Source: JASEJA01 sp038872535
GTDB lineage: Archaea > Thermoproteota > Bathyarchaeia > Bathyarchaeales > Bathycorpusculaceae
Reading direction: 5' to 3'
Assembly (NCBI GenBank): GCA_038872535.1
Contig: JAVZJY010000004.1
Location: 1 to 64,000, forward strand
DNA length: 64,000 bases
Below, piece by piece: positions 50,665 to 59,835 of this stretch. Each line of letters begins with the position of its first letter. Within the stretch, counting starts at the first letter, position 1. The translations under genes and the position numbers were made by a program. A model generated the notes under the pieces. It saw only the letters and a list, made by a program, of their open reading frames with translations, was not told the origin of the DNA and searched no databases.

Positions 50665-52233
50665 TTACAATGGTATGTTTCCATGCTTTCTGGAAGGCCT
50701 AGGCTCCCGTTTTGTGAGTAAGCTTTCTAAAGCGCTTATAAGTTTCGGTCTTGTTTCTGCTGGTTCAATTACCTCGTCTATGTAGCCCTTCTGGGCTGCC
50801 ACATAGGGATTTGCAAACTTTTGGCGATACTCACTTACAAGTTCCATCCGTTTTTGCTCTGGATTTTCAGCTTCAGCTATTTCCTTTCTGAAAATTATGT
50901 TTATGGCGCCTTGAGGTCCCATCACGGCTATTTCGGCTGTTGGCCAAGCATAGTTTATGTCTGCGCCTGAATGTTTAGAGCCCATGACGTCGTAGGCTCC
51001 GCCATAAGATTTTCGTAGTATGGTGGTGATTTTTGGCACGGTTGCTTCACAATAAGCGTATAAAAGTTTTGAACCATGCCTTATTATTCCGCCGTGTTCC
51101 TGCTCAAGACCTGGCAAAAAGCCTGGCACGTCCACGAATGTTATTATTGGAATGTTAAAGCAGTCGCAGAAACGTATGAAGCGTCCAGCTTTCATGCTGC
51201 TGTTTATGTCTAGGGCTCCAGCATAATGCAATGGCTGATTGGCTACTATGCCAACTGTTTTGCCATTTAACCTTGCAAAGCCTATAACAATGTTCTGCGC
51301 CCATAAGGGCTGAATTTCAAAGAACTCACCATTATCAACTACACGAGTAATAATCTCTTTAACATCATAAGGCTTGTCTGGGTCGTCTGGAAGAATCCTA
51401 GCTAAATCTTCATCGGTGCGGTCTGGGTTGTCTGTAGGCTCTGCTGCTGGTGGGTCTTCAAGATAATTGCTTGGCAAATAACTCAAAAGTTTCTTAATAA
51501 TTTGCATGCAATGCTCTTCACTTTGGGCTATGAAATGTGCCACACCGCTGGTTGTGCTATGCACCATAGCGCCGCCTAATTCTTCAAAAGTAACCTCTTG
51601 ACCCAAGGCAGCTTTAACAACATCCGGACCAGTGATAAACATGTGACTTGTCTTGTCAACCATGATTATGAAGTCTGTTAGGGCAGGGGAATAGACGGCT
51701 CCACCTGCGCATGGTCCCATTATAGCGCTTATCTGTGGGATAACCCCTGAGCTTATCACGTTTCTGAAGAAAATGTCCCCATAGCCAGCAAGGCTTGCCA
51801 CGCCTTCTTGTATGCGTGCCCCACCACTATCATTTAAGCCTATCACGGGCGCTCCAGCTTTTAGGGCTAAATCCATTATTTTGCAAACCTTTTTTGCAAA
51901 CATTTCGCCTAATGAACCGCCAAAAACAGTGAAGTCTTGGCTGAAAACGTATACGAGTCTGCCTTCTATTGTGCCATAACCAGTAACAACACCATCGCCT
52001 AAAAATTTCTTTTCAGCCATGCCAAATTCTGTGCATTGATGAACCACGAAACGGTCAAGCTCATTGAAACTGCCAGGATCAAGCAGCAACTCAATACGCT
52101 CACGAGCTGTCAGCTTGCCCTTAGCATGTTGCTCTTCAATGCGCTTTTGTCCACCGCCAAGTTTGGCTTGCTCATTTAATTCCCGTAAACGCTTAACCTT
52201 CTCATCAACACTAGGCTCTTTTATAAAGCCCAT
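50665..52233 (-). CDS. Acyl-CoA carboxyltransferase subunit (PccB / 12S-like)
   Basis: The 522-residue protein has the two crotonase-like halves of the family: GGARIQEGVASLAGYGDIF and GGAVYSPALTDF in the first, and SYGGAYDVMGSKHSGAD in the second, supplying the CoA and biotin oxyanion holes. It moves a carboxyl group between biotin and propionyl-CoA (methylmalonyl-CoA). It lies upstream of the 5S-like and 1.3S-like genes in the same direction. No biotin carboxylase is present in the window. Confidence 0.94.
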   Translation of the reverse strand: MGFIKEPSVDEKVKRLRELNEQAKLGGGQKRIEEQHAKGKLTARERIELLLDPGSFNELDRFVVHQCTEFGMAEKKFLGDGVVTGYGTIEGRLVYVFSQDFTVFGGSLGEMFAKKVCKIMDLALKAGAPVIGLNDSGGARIQEGVASLAGYGDIFFRNVISSGVIPQISAIMGPCAGGAVYSPALTDFIIMVDKTSHMFITGPDVVKAALGQEVTFEELGGAMVHSTTSGVAHFIAQSEEHCMQIIKKLLSYLPSNYLEDPPAAEPTDNPDRTDEDLARILPDDPDKPYDVKEIITRVVDNGEFFEIQPLWAQNIVIGFARLNGKTVGIVANQPLHYAGALDINSSMKAGRFIRFCDCFNIPIITFVDVPGFLPGLEQEHGGIIRHGSKLLYAYCEATVPKITTILRKSYGGAYDVMGSKHSGADINYAWPTAEIAVMGPQGAINIIFRKEIAEAENPEQKRMELVSEYRQKFANPYVAAQKGYIDEVIEPAETRPKLISALESLLTKREPRPSRKHGNIPL

Positions 52234-52301
52234 CCCTAATTCCCTCTCGCCTTTGAGGTATAGCGTCTCAGATATTTAGAATATACGGAAAAGGAAACTT
52301 G

Positions 52302-53099
52302 TCAAGTTTTCCGTTCATTTATCTGAAGAGAAATGTCTCCAACAAAAAAACGTTTCACTGTTCCATCTTCAAGCCCAACAATCAACGCCCCATCATTATC
52401 AACATCTAAAGCTAAACCACAAAACCTTCCAGTTCCATCAGTGACTTCCACCGTTTTACCAAGAAAATCTGCATACTTTTTCCATTCCTTCAGAACTTGA
52501 GTGAAGCCTTCTTTCAAGAACTGTTCATAAAGACTATCCAACTTTTCAAGCAACAGTTTAAACAATTCTCCCAGCCTAACTTTTTTGCCCAACTCATTCG
52601 CAAGCGAAGTTGCAACAGTCTTCAACTCTTCTGGAAACTTTTTTTCGACATCAACGTTTGCGTTTATTCCCAAACCTATTACTACATAGTCTACTTTTTC
52701 GCCTTTTGTCTTCGTCTCGCTTAGTATCCCGCAAACCTTGCGACCGTTCACTAAAACATCGTTTGGCCACTTAGTCTCCGCATGCAATCCATACGTTTCA
52801 TGCAAAACCTTCGCCACTGCCAAGCTGGCAACAAATATGAGGCCAACAGATTCTTTTACGGTGACTTTTGGTCTTAAAATAACTGAAAAATAGAGTCCGC
52901 CTTTTGGCGAAAACCATTGTCTATCCAGTCTCCCTCGTCCAGCGATTTGAGTTTCTGCTATGGCGATGGTTCCTTCAGAAGCCCTGTAATTAGCCATTTC
53001 CTTAGCTAAGTCGTTTGTGGAGCCAATTTCATGTAAGAAGAGTATTTTTTTGCCGAGCTTTTTGGTTTGAAGGTTTTCTTGAATCTTATCTACTTTCAA
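52302..53099 (-). CDS. birA: Biotin-protein ligase (BirA-like, no DNA-binding domain)
   Basis: The catalytic domain has the biotin-AMP loop GRGRLDRQWFSP and KWPNDVLVNGRKVCGIL. A C-terminal SH3-like domain (residues about 220-262) follows. There is no N-terminal helix-turn-helix, so it does not act as a repressor. It attaches biotin to the carrier protein encoded downstream. Confidence 0.94.
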   Translation of the reverse strand: MKVDKIQENLQTKKLGKKILFLHEIGSTNDLAKEMANYRASEGTIAIAETQIAGRGRLDRQWFSPKGGLYFSVILRPKVTVKESVGLIFVASLAVAKVLHETYGLHAETKWPNDVLVNGRKVCGILSETKTKGEKVDYVVIGLGINANVDVEKKFPEELKTVATSLANELGKKVRLGELFKLLLEKLDSLYEQFLKEGFTQVLKEWKKYADFLGKTVEVTDGTGRFCGLALDVDNDGALIVGLEDGTVKRFFVGDISLQINERKT

Positions 53100-53106
53100 C
53101 TATAAT

Positions 53107-53322
53107 TCACTCTTTAAGAATAATATATGAAGGCATGTAAAAAACTATGTAGGTTGAAGCGGCCAATAGAAACGGAATAACAAAACCTAGTTGCAATAAG
53201 AAGCCGGATAAAGCCAAACTCAAGGTTTCACCAACATGCAAGCCAAGCCTTCCATCATTAAAGGCACAGTATTCCAAGAACTCCGCTGACGAAAGAGTGT
53301 AAAAACTGAATGGAAAACACAA
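53107..53322 (-). CDS. Possible small membrane protein
   Basis: A 71-residue open frame has a hydrophobic stretch in its second half (LALSGFLLQLGFVIPFLLAA). It lies tightly between birA and the epimerase gene in the same direction. Biotin-dependent decarboxylases often have a small membrane subunit, but this one lacks the N-terminal single-helix layout of OadG. It may be a chance frame. Confidence 0.3.
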   Translation of the reverse strand: MCFPFSFYTLSSAEFLEYCAFNDGRLGLHVGETLSLALSGFLLQLGFVIPFLLAASTYIVFYMPSYIILKE

Positions 53323-53388
53323 TTTTTGTTTGGGTCAACTATCACTTTCTACCAAAACGTGTTCAGAATGGTTATTTTCTAATCCGCA

Positions 53389-53790
53389 TTACCTCGTGAT
53401 AAGCTCTAAAAGAACTCCTTTTGTGCTTTTTGGGTGAATGAAGGCAATTTTTGCGCCTTCGGCGCCCATTCTAGGCTTATCGTCAACCAAAACTACGCCT
53501 TTCCGCTTAAAATCCTCAAGCACAGCGTTAATGTTTGCAACTTTTACAGCTATATGGTGAATGCCTTCGCCTCGATTTTCAAGAAACTTTGCAACTGGGC
53601 TGTCGCTGCCTAAGGGCTCCAAAAGCTCAATTCGGGTTTCGCCACCACTGGAGAGAAAAGCAACTTTAACCTTCCTCTCACTCAAAATGTGAACGCCCTC
53701 AAGTTTAAAACCCAAAACATTCTGGTAAATGCCAATAGCCTCATCCAAATTTTTTACAGCAACACCAACATGGTCAATGCCCATGAGCAT
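53389..53790 (-). CDS. mce: Methylmalonyl-CoA epimerase
   Basis: This glyoxalase-fold enzyme interconverts the R and S forms of methylmalonyl-CoA. Metal ligands are His in MGIDHVGVAV, His in GEGIHHIAVKV and Glu in GVLLELI. The Met at 53790 is used because GAGGTGA precedes it; a start six codons upstream would include that ribosome site. It links the carboxyl-transfer cluster to the mutase at 46.8 kb. Confidence 0.95.
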   Translation of the reverse strand: MLMGIDHVGVAVKNLDEAIGIYQNVLGFKLEGVHILSERKVKVAFLSSGGETRIELLEPLGSDSPVAKFLENRGEGIHHIAVKVANINAVLEDFKRKGVVLVDDKPRMGAEGAKIAFIHPKSTKGVLLELITR

Positions 53791-53967
53791 ACTTGCTTCA
53801 CCTCTCATAGAGTTTTAAATGTCATGTTAAACATATTATAAAAAGTTTCTAAATATTTTGAGTGAGAACTTCAAAAATTGTAAAATAAAGATTTTCACAG
53901 CTGAATAGTGTTAGAAAACTATAAAGGGTAGGTCACAAAATTTAGGTTCTCTCTAAAATGGGTGAAC

Positions 53968-55770
53968 ATGTTGGAGAAATATGTCCACGACATAATTGTT
54001 GTTGGAGCCGGCTTAGCTGGTCTTAGGGCTGCGATTGCAGCGGCTGAAGTTAGCAACAAGCTTGACATAGCCGTAATATCAAAACTTCATCCCCTCCGCT
54101 CACATTCTGTCTGTGCTCAAGGCGGAACTGCTGCAGTAATGCGAGAAAAAGATTCCTATGATTTGCATGCTTTCGACACCATTAAAGGCGCTGATTATTT
54201 AGCCGACCAGGATATTGTTGAATTTTTTGTGAGACGAGCGCCAAGGGAGATAGTTTTAACAGAACATTGGGGATGCCCATGGAGCCGCACGCCCGATGGA
54301 AAAATAGACCAACGCCCCTTTGGAGGCCACACTTATCCGAGGGCTTGTTTTGCGGCGGATATGACTGGTTTTCATGAAATGCACACGTTATATGGAAAAG
54401 CCTCCTCATACGGCAACATTAAATTTTATGATGAATGGTTCGTCACATCCATAATGGTTGAAGACAAAACAGCAGTGGGCTTAACAGCTATAGAGTTGAA
54501 AACTGGCGAGATGCACGCCTTCCAAGCGAAAGCAATTGTGATTGCGACTGGAGGTCACGAGCGCATATACGAGTTTACAACCTTNNNNNNNNNNNNNNNN
54601 NNNNNNNNNNNNNNNNNNNNNNNNNNNNNNNNNNNNNNNNNNNNNNNNNNNNNNNNNNNNNNNNNNNNNNNNNNNNNNNNNTTCTCCTACACAACGACTG
54701 GTGATGGAATGGCTATGGCTTATCGTGCAGGAACCCCATTAATGGACATGGAATTCGTCCAATTTCACCCCACTGGGTTAGTACCATCTGGTGCCCTAAT
54801 AACTGAAGGAGCCCGAGGAGAAGGAGGATACCTAATCAACGCCAAAGGCGAACGTTTTATGAAACGTTATGCTCCAGAAAAAATGGAGTTAGCCCCCAGA
54901 GATGTGGTTTCAAGGGCTGAACAAACAGAAATTAACGAAGGCCGAGGACTGGAGGGACCTTATGGTTCTTACATAGCCTTAGACCTGAGGCATTTGGGTG
55001 AGGAAAAAATAAACGAGAGATTGCCGCTTATTCGGGAAGTTGCCATAAAACTTAGCGGAGTAGACCCCGTCAAAGAGCCTATTCCGATAAGGCCGGCAGC
55101 CCACTATTCCATGGGAGGAATAAAAGCTAACATAAAAACTGAAACGCAAATTGCAGGGTTATACGCTGCTGGCGAATGCTCATGTCTAAGCCTTCATGGA
55201 GCAAATAGGCTTGGCACAAACTCAACAGCAGAATGCCTTGTTTTTGGAGCGGTTGCTGGAGAAGAGGCTGCTAAACACGCCTTATCAAGCAGCATAAAAG
55301 AATTATCCCATGAAAAGATTCTGGCAGAGGAAAAGAGGGTTTTTGATGGAATTTTGGGCAGCGAAGGTGGCGAAAGGGTTTCAGTTATAAGAGATGAAAT
55401 GAGGCATGTAATGAATGATAAGGTTTGGATATTCAGAAGAGGCGACCAACTTGAAAGCGCTTTGAAAGAGATAAGGGCGCTTAAGGAAAGGTTTAAGCAC
55501 ATAAAGGTTCAGGATAAGGGCGGTCCGTTTAATACGGGTTTGGTGGATGCTTTGCAGCTTGACTTCATGTTAGAGCTTGCAGAAGTCACCATAGTTAGTG
55601 CACTTCCAAGAACCGAGTCCCGTGGAGCTCACTCAAGAATTGACTATCCGAAACGGGATGATGTAAACTGGTTAAAGCATACGCTGGCATATTACACAAA
55701 GGAAGGCCCAAGGTTGGTGTATATTCCAGTCACGATAACTAAGTGGCAGCCAGCAGCGAGAACGTATTAG
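53968..55770 (+). CDS. tfrA: Fumarate reductase/succinate dehydrogenase flavoprotein (TfrA-like), interrupted by Ns
   Basis: The FAD loop VGAGLAGLRAA is at residues 13-23. His in RSHSVCAQGGT is the likely site of covalent FAD. After the N run, MEFVQFHPTGL, YSMGGIKAN and GANRLGTNSTAECLVFG are family hallmarks. The Ns at 54585-54681 interrupt the segment between ERIYEFTT and FSYTTTGDG; the family spacing there needs no added residues. The Met at 53968 is two codons into the open frame. It pairs with the TfrB-like gene that follows. Confidence 0.94.
   Translation: MLEKYVHDIIVVGAGLAGLRAAIAAAEVSNKLDIAVISKLHPLRSHSVCAQGGTAAVMREKDSYDLHAFDTIKGADYLADQDIVEFFVRRAPREIVLTEHWGCPWSRTPDGKIDQRPFGGHTYPRACFAADMTGFHEMHTLYGKASSYGNIKFYDEWFVTSIMVEDKTAVGLTAIELKTGEMHAFQAKAIVIATGGHERIYEFTTXXXXXXXXXXXXXXXXXXXXXXXXXXXXXXXXXFSYTTTGDGMAMAYRAGTPLMDMEFVQFHPTGLVPSGALITEGARGEGGYLINAKGERFMKRYAPEKMELAPRDVVSRAEQTEINEGRGLEGPYGSYIALDLRHLGEEKINERLPLIREVAIKLSGVDPVKEPIPIRPAAHYSMGGIKANIKTETQIAGLYAAGECSCLSLHGANRLGTNSTAECLVFGAVAGEEAAKHALSSSIKELSHEKILAEEKRVFDGILGSEGGERVSVIRDEMRHVMNDKVWIFRRGDQLESALKEIRALKERFKHIKVQDKGGPFNTGLVDALQLDFMLELAEVTIVSALPRTESRGAHSRIDYPKRDDVNWLKHTLAYYTKEGPRLVYIPVTITKWQPAARTY
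54585..54681. other. 97-base N run at a contig join
   Basis: The sequence ends ...ACCTT before the Ns and begins TTCTCC after. Joining with a 2-base overlap restores the frame and gives EFTTFSYTTTGDG, the spacing expected from related flavoproteins. The estimated gap is therefore probably zero. Confidence 0.8.
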
Positions 55771-55782
55771 GAGGTTGAATGC

Positions 55783-57348
55783 ATGAACTCTAAAGTGGAG
55801 AAAATTGTTGAGTTTAGGATAAACCGTTTTGACCCTCAAACAAAAAAGCATTACATATCCACATATAAGGTGCCGATTCGCAAGGGAACAAGCATCCTTG
55901 AAGCCCTCCAGTATATTAGGGATAATCTTGATGAGACTCTTTCGTTTAGACATTCTTGCAGAATGGGCATTTGTGGAAGCTGTGGAATCAATGTTAACGG
56001 GCAACCCATGCTGGCATGTTATACGCAAGTTCTTGACCTCGAATCTGACACACTGGAGCTATCACCCTTATCGAACATGCCAGTCATAAAAGACTTAATA
56101 GTTGACATTGAACCCTTCTTTGACACTTTTAAGAAAATTAAAAAGTTTCTAATAAAACCTGAAGCGGAACTTAACAAGCTTGTAGAATTCGTGCAGAGTC
56201 CCTTAGACTTGAAGAAATATTGGGACCTTACGCTCTGCACAAAATGTTCAATTTGTTATTCCGCTTGTCCAGCAGCAATAGACCAAAAGTTCCTCGGTCC
56301 CTCAACGTTAACCGCTAACTATCGCTTCATAACTGATTCTAGGGATGAGGGGTTAGATGAACGATTAAAGCCGATGGCAGACAACATATGGCTTTGCACT
56401 TCATGCAATTCATGTACGCTGTTCTGTCCAAAACTTGTTAACTGTTCAAACGCCATAGTTGACGACCGCAGCCTCCTAGTCGAGTCCGGAGTCATACCGA
56501 GAACTGTTAAGGATGTTTTGGAAAGCGTAATCAAATATCATAACCCCATGGGAACTCATCAAAGCAAGAGAATGGACTGGAGTAAAAGCTTTAATGTCAA
56601 GACTTTTCCTGATGTGGCGAAGGCTGATGTTTTGTTTTTTGTTTGCTGCTCAACAGCCTATGATATGAGAAATCAGGAAATGGCTAAAGCAATGGCTTCA
56701 ATACTGGATAAAATGGGCATTAACTATGCAACTTTAGGTTCTGAGGAATGGTGCTGCGGAGACCACATTCTCAGGTTAGGCGAGAGGGGATTATTTGAAG
56801 AGCTTGCTGAACACAATATTGAATTGTTCAAAAAGTTCAATGCAGAAAAAATTGTGGTCCTATCGCCCCACTGCTATAATACTTTCAAGAACGATAAGCC
56901 CTATAAAGATGCAGGACTTAACGTTCAACATTACACACAGTTTTTGGCTGAAGCCATCGAAAAAGGCAAACTGAAACCTTCTAAAACAATAAAGAAAAAA
57001 GTCACATACCATGACCCCTGTTTCCTCGGAAAACGCAACAACATATACGATGCACCCAGACAAATACTGCAATCTATAAACGGCTTAGAACTTGTGGAAA
57101 TGAAAAGAACAAGACAAAACAGCTTCTGCTGCGGCGGAGGCGCTGGAAGAGTTTGGACTGAAGAGGCAGTTCCAGAAAAGAGACCAAGCGTGGAAAGGCT
57201 TAAAGAAGCCTTAGCATTAAATGTTGAAGTTATAGCAACCGCTTGCCCATTCTGTGTAACAACTTTGGAGGATGCCGTGAAGGTTCTGGATGTGGAAGGC
57301 AAGATAGTGGTGAAAGACATATTAGAACTCTTGAAAGAAGCGGTTTAA
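55783..57348 (+). CDS. tfrB: Fumarate reductase iron-sulfur subunit fused to a CCG (HdrB-like) domain (TfrB-like)
   Basis: Residues 1-105 bind a [2Fe-2S] cluster (CRMGICGSCGINVNGQ, LAC). Residues 150-225 hold two 4Fe-4S motifs (CTKCSICYSACP and CTSCNSCTLFCPK). Residues 280-515 contain two CCG motifs (EEWCCGDH and SFCCGGGAG) as in HdrB, the heterodisulfide-forming site. This order is that of methanogen thiol:fumarate reductase TfrB, which oxidises CoM and CoB thiols; here the thiol or quinol partner is unknown. Confidence 0.94.
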   Translation: MNSKVEKIVEFRINRFDPQTKKHYISTYKVPIRKGTSILEALQYIRDNLDETLSFRHSCRMGICGSCGINVNGQPMLACYTQVLDLESDTLELSPLSNMPVIKDLIVDIEPFFDTFKKIKKFLIKPEAELNKLVEFVQSPLDLKKYWDLTLCTKCSICYSACPAAIDQKFLGPSTLTANYRFITDSRDEGLDERLKPMADNIWLCTSCNSCTLFCPKLVNCSNAIVDDRSLLVESGVIPRTVKDVLESVIKYHNPMGTHQSKRMDWSKSFNVKTFPDVAKADVLFFVCCSTAYDMRNQEMAKAMASILDKMGINYATLGSEEWCCGDHILRLGERGLFEELAEHNIELFKKFNAEKIVVLSPHCYNTFKNDKPYKDAGLNVQHYTQFLAEAIEKGKLKPSKTIKKKVTYHDPCFLGKRNNIYDAPRQILQSINGLELVEMKRTRQNSFCCGGGAGRVWTEEAVPEKRPSVERLKEALALNVEVIATACPFCVTTLEDAVKVLDVEGKIVVKDILELLKEAV

Positions 57349-57424
57349 GCGAAGTGAACCATTAAATTAATATAACCAGCATTACACCTTATACTTTTCT
57401 TAAGCTAAGTTTGGAGGAAAAATC

Positions 57425-59293
57425 TTGTACGGATATGCTGGAAGAGTACTCCACATAGACCTAACAACAGGAAAAACCCATGTTGAACCATTAAATGAAG
57501 ACTATGCCAAAAAATACATTGGCGGCATAGGCCTAGGAATGCGCCTCTGGCTTGACCACTCAAAAGCTGGAGTTGAACCCTTCAGTCCAGAAAACCCACT
57601 AATCCTAACAACAGGACCAATATCAGGCACAGTTTGGCCAACAGGCGGGAACGGTCATGCTTTTGTTTCAAAGTCACCGCAAAGTTACGGAGTTGGCGAA
57701 GCAAAATCCCACGGTTCCTTCGGCACAGAACTTAAGAGAGCCGGATATGACGCTGTAATTTTTAAAGGCAAATCAGAAAAGCCAGTTTACGTTTGGATCG
57801 ACGACGATTCAGTGCAACTCTTAGACGCTTCACATTTAATGGGCAAATCTCCAGCAGAAACAGAAGACACCATAAAAGAAGAGTTAGGCGACTATTACAT
57901 TCGCGTTGCAGCTATAGGACCTGCAGGAGAAAAACTCGTCAGAATCGCTTGTATAATCAATGAAAAAACAAGGGCTGCTGGAAGAACCGGAATGGGCGCC
58001 GTTATGGGTTCGAAAAATCTTAAGGCGATTGCTGTTCGCGGAACTCATGACGTTACTGTGGCGAAACCTGCTGAATTCATGGAGTTTGTTAAGGAATTTC
58101 ATGAAAGAATGAAAGGCCCAGCCACACAAAAATACAGAACCTTGGGCACTCCGGAAAACGTTTTGGTTCACAATGCGCTTTCATGTATGCCAACAAGAAA
58201 CTACAACAATTCACGCTTTGAAGCAGCAGAAAAAGTAAGCGGAGAAGCTTTAAATGAAAGATTTGTTGCCAAAATCATCGGATGCAGCTCCTGTGCGATG
58301 CGATGTGAACACATCTGTGTTGTTCCAGAAGGACCATACAAAGGCGCCATGTCTCGAGTTGAATATGAACCGTTATGGGCTTTGGGACCATACTGTGGAA
58401 TAGATCGTCTTGACGCTGTAATAAAGGCATGCGAACTCTGCAACTACTATGGTATAGACTCCATAGGGGCAGGCGTAATCGTTGGCTTCGCCATGGACTG
58501 TTATGAAAACGGCATATTAACAGAGAAAGACATGGACGGAATAGAAGCACGCTTCGGCAATCACGAAGCTCTAGTCAAACTCATTGAAAAAATAGGAAAA
58601 CGGGAAGGAATAGGCGACATACTAGCTGAAGGAGTAAAGATTGCAGGAGAGCAAATTGGTAAAGGTGCAGAGAAACTAGCCCAACACATAAAAGGTGTGG
58701 AAGTTACAGGTTATGATCTCAGAGCCTTAAAAACGGCCGCTTTAGGCTTTGCCGTTTCCTTCCGTGGAGCAGATCACAATAGACATGGAGCCTACGCTTT
58801 CGACGTGAAAGGTAAAGTTAATCGCTTAGTAGCTGAGAAGGGCAGGGGAAGAATGGTTAAAGACATGGAGGACATGTACACCATTATCGACTCCTTAATC
58901 ATTTGCAAATTCTCAAGAGGAACATACTACAAAGAAGCCGAAGACTTGGCTAAACTTTACTCGTTGGTTACTGGATTTGAAACTACGCCAGAAGAAATTA
59001 GGCGAAGCGGTGAGAGAATAAACAATGTCGCAAGATTATTCAATGTCAGAGAAGGTCTCAGCAGAAAAGATGACACATTACCATACAAAGTTATGCACGA
59101 GCCAATTCCAGACGAGGGACCATCAAAAGGAGCTTATGTTTCTCAAGAAGAACTTGACCTGTTATTAGATGATTATTACATGGCTCGCGGATGGAATAGA
59201 GAAGGCGTGCCAACTATGGAGAAACTGAAAGAATTGGGCATGGAAGACCTCGCCTACATAGTTGAAGAGAAAACAAAGAAGACGGAGGAATAA
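57425..59293 (+). CDS. aor: Tungsten-type aldehyde:ferredoxin oxidoreductase
   Basis: The enzyme oxidises aldehydes to acids with ferredoxin, or runs in reverse. It starts MYGYAGRVLHIDLTTGKTHV (TTG at 57425, GGAGG nine bases upstream). The pterin-binding regions include GRTGMGAVMGSKNLKAIAVRG. The 4Fe-4S ligands are CSSCAMRC (residues about 288-295) and a distal Cys in IDSLIICKFSRG. The 622-residue length is normal. The ferredoxin-type gene that follows is its probable electron partner. Confidence 0.95.
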   Translation: MYGYAGRVLHIDLTTGKTHVEPLNEDYAKKYIGGIGLGMRLWLDHSKAGVEPFSPENPLILTTGPISGTVWPTGGNGHAFVSKSPQSYGVGEAKSHGSFGTELKRAGYDAVIFKGKSEKPVYVWIDDDSVQLLDASHLMGKSPAETEDTIKEELGDYYIRVAAIGPAGEKLVRIACIINEKTRAAGRTGMGAVMGSKNLKAIAVRGTHDVTVAKPAEFMEFVKEFHERMKGPATQKYRTLGTPENVLVHNALSCMPTRNYNNSRFEAAEKVSGEALNERFVAKIIGCSSCAMRCEHICVVPEGPYKGAMSRVEYEPLWALGPYCGIDRLDAVIKACELCNYYGIDSIGAGVIVGFAMDCYENGILTEKDMDGIEARFGNHEALVKLIEKIGKREGIGDILAEGVKIAGEQIGKGAEKLAQHIKGVEVTGYDLRALKTAALGFAVSFRGADHNRHGAYAFDVKGKVNRLVAEKGRGRMVKDMEDMYTIIDSLIICKFSRGTYYKEAEDLAKLYSLVTGFETTPEEIRRSGERINNVARLFNVREGLSRKDDTLPYKVMHEPIPDEGPSKGAYVSQEELDLLLDDYYMARGWNREGVPTMEKLKELGMEDLAYIVEEKTKKTEE

Positions 59294-59794
59294 ATGATGG
59301 TTAAAGTGCATGAAAGAAAATTCGTCACAGCCGACCCAGATAAATGCGTTGGATGCCAAGTTTGCGAGTACATATGCTCTTTTGAGAAAGAAAAAGCCTT
59401 CAACCCATTAAAATCAAGAATAAGAGTGGTGCGACTAAACCCGCTAGTAAATGTTTCCATAGCTTGCAGACTCTGTGAAGACCCACCATGTGTCGCTGCA
59501 TGCCCAAGAGACGCCCTAACACAATCAGAGGAAACGGGCATAATCATGGTTGATGAGGACAAATGCAATGGTTGCGGATGGTGCATTGAAGCCTGCGATT
59601 ATGGAGCAATTATGATACATCCAGACAAGAAAGTTGTTTTTGTCTGCGACTTATGTAAAGATAAGGGTGAACCGCAATGTGTCAAATGGTGTCCAGAAGA
59701 AGCCTTAGACCTTGTTACCAGTGATGTCTTAGCCCAAAAAGCTAGGATTGCTGCCACAAAGAAACTTTTCCAAGAAGCCTTGAAAACTGTATAG
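59294..59794 (+). CDS. Four-cluster ferredoxin subunit (HycB/DmsB-like)
   Basis: Sixteen cysteines form four 4Fe-4S motifs: CVGCQVCEYIC, CRLCEDPPCVAACPRD, CNGCGWCIEAC and CDLCKDKGEPQCVKWCP. The 166-residue protein is typical of electron-transfer subunits of AOR and molybdopterin enzymes. It begins ATGATG right after the AOR stop, in the same operon. Confidence 0.94.
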   Translation: MMVKVHERKFVTADPDKCVGCQVCEYICSFEKEKAFNPLKSRIRVVRLNPLVNVSIACRLCEDPPCVAACPRDALTQSEETGIIMVDEDKCNGCGWCIEACDYGAIMIHPDKKVVFVCDLCKDKGEPQCVKWCPEEALDLVTSDVLAQKARIAATKKLFQEALKTV

Positions 59795-59835
59795 AATCCC
59801 TTTAATATCCCAATTTTTCCTTAATTAAAGCCTTA

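Noticed and set aside
53107..53322. OadG-like membrane subunit of a sodium-pumping decarboxylase
   Set aside because: The 71-residue frame lacks an N-terminal single helix with a charged tail, and no OadB-type beta subunit lies nearby; listed only as a possible small protein.
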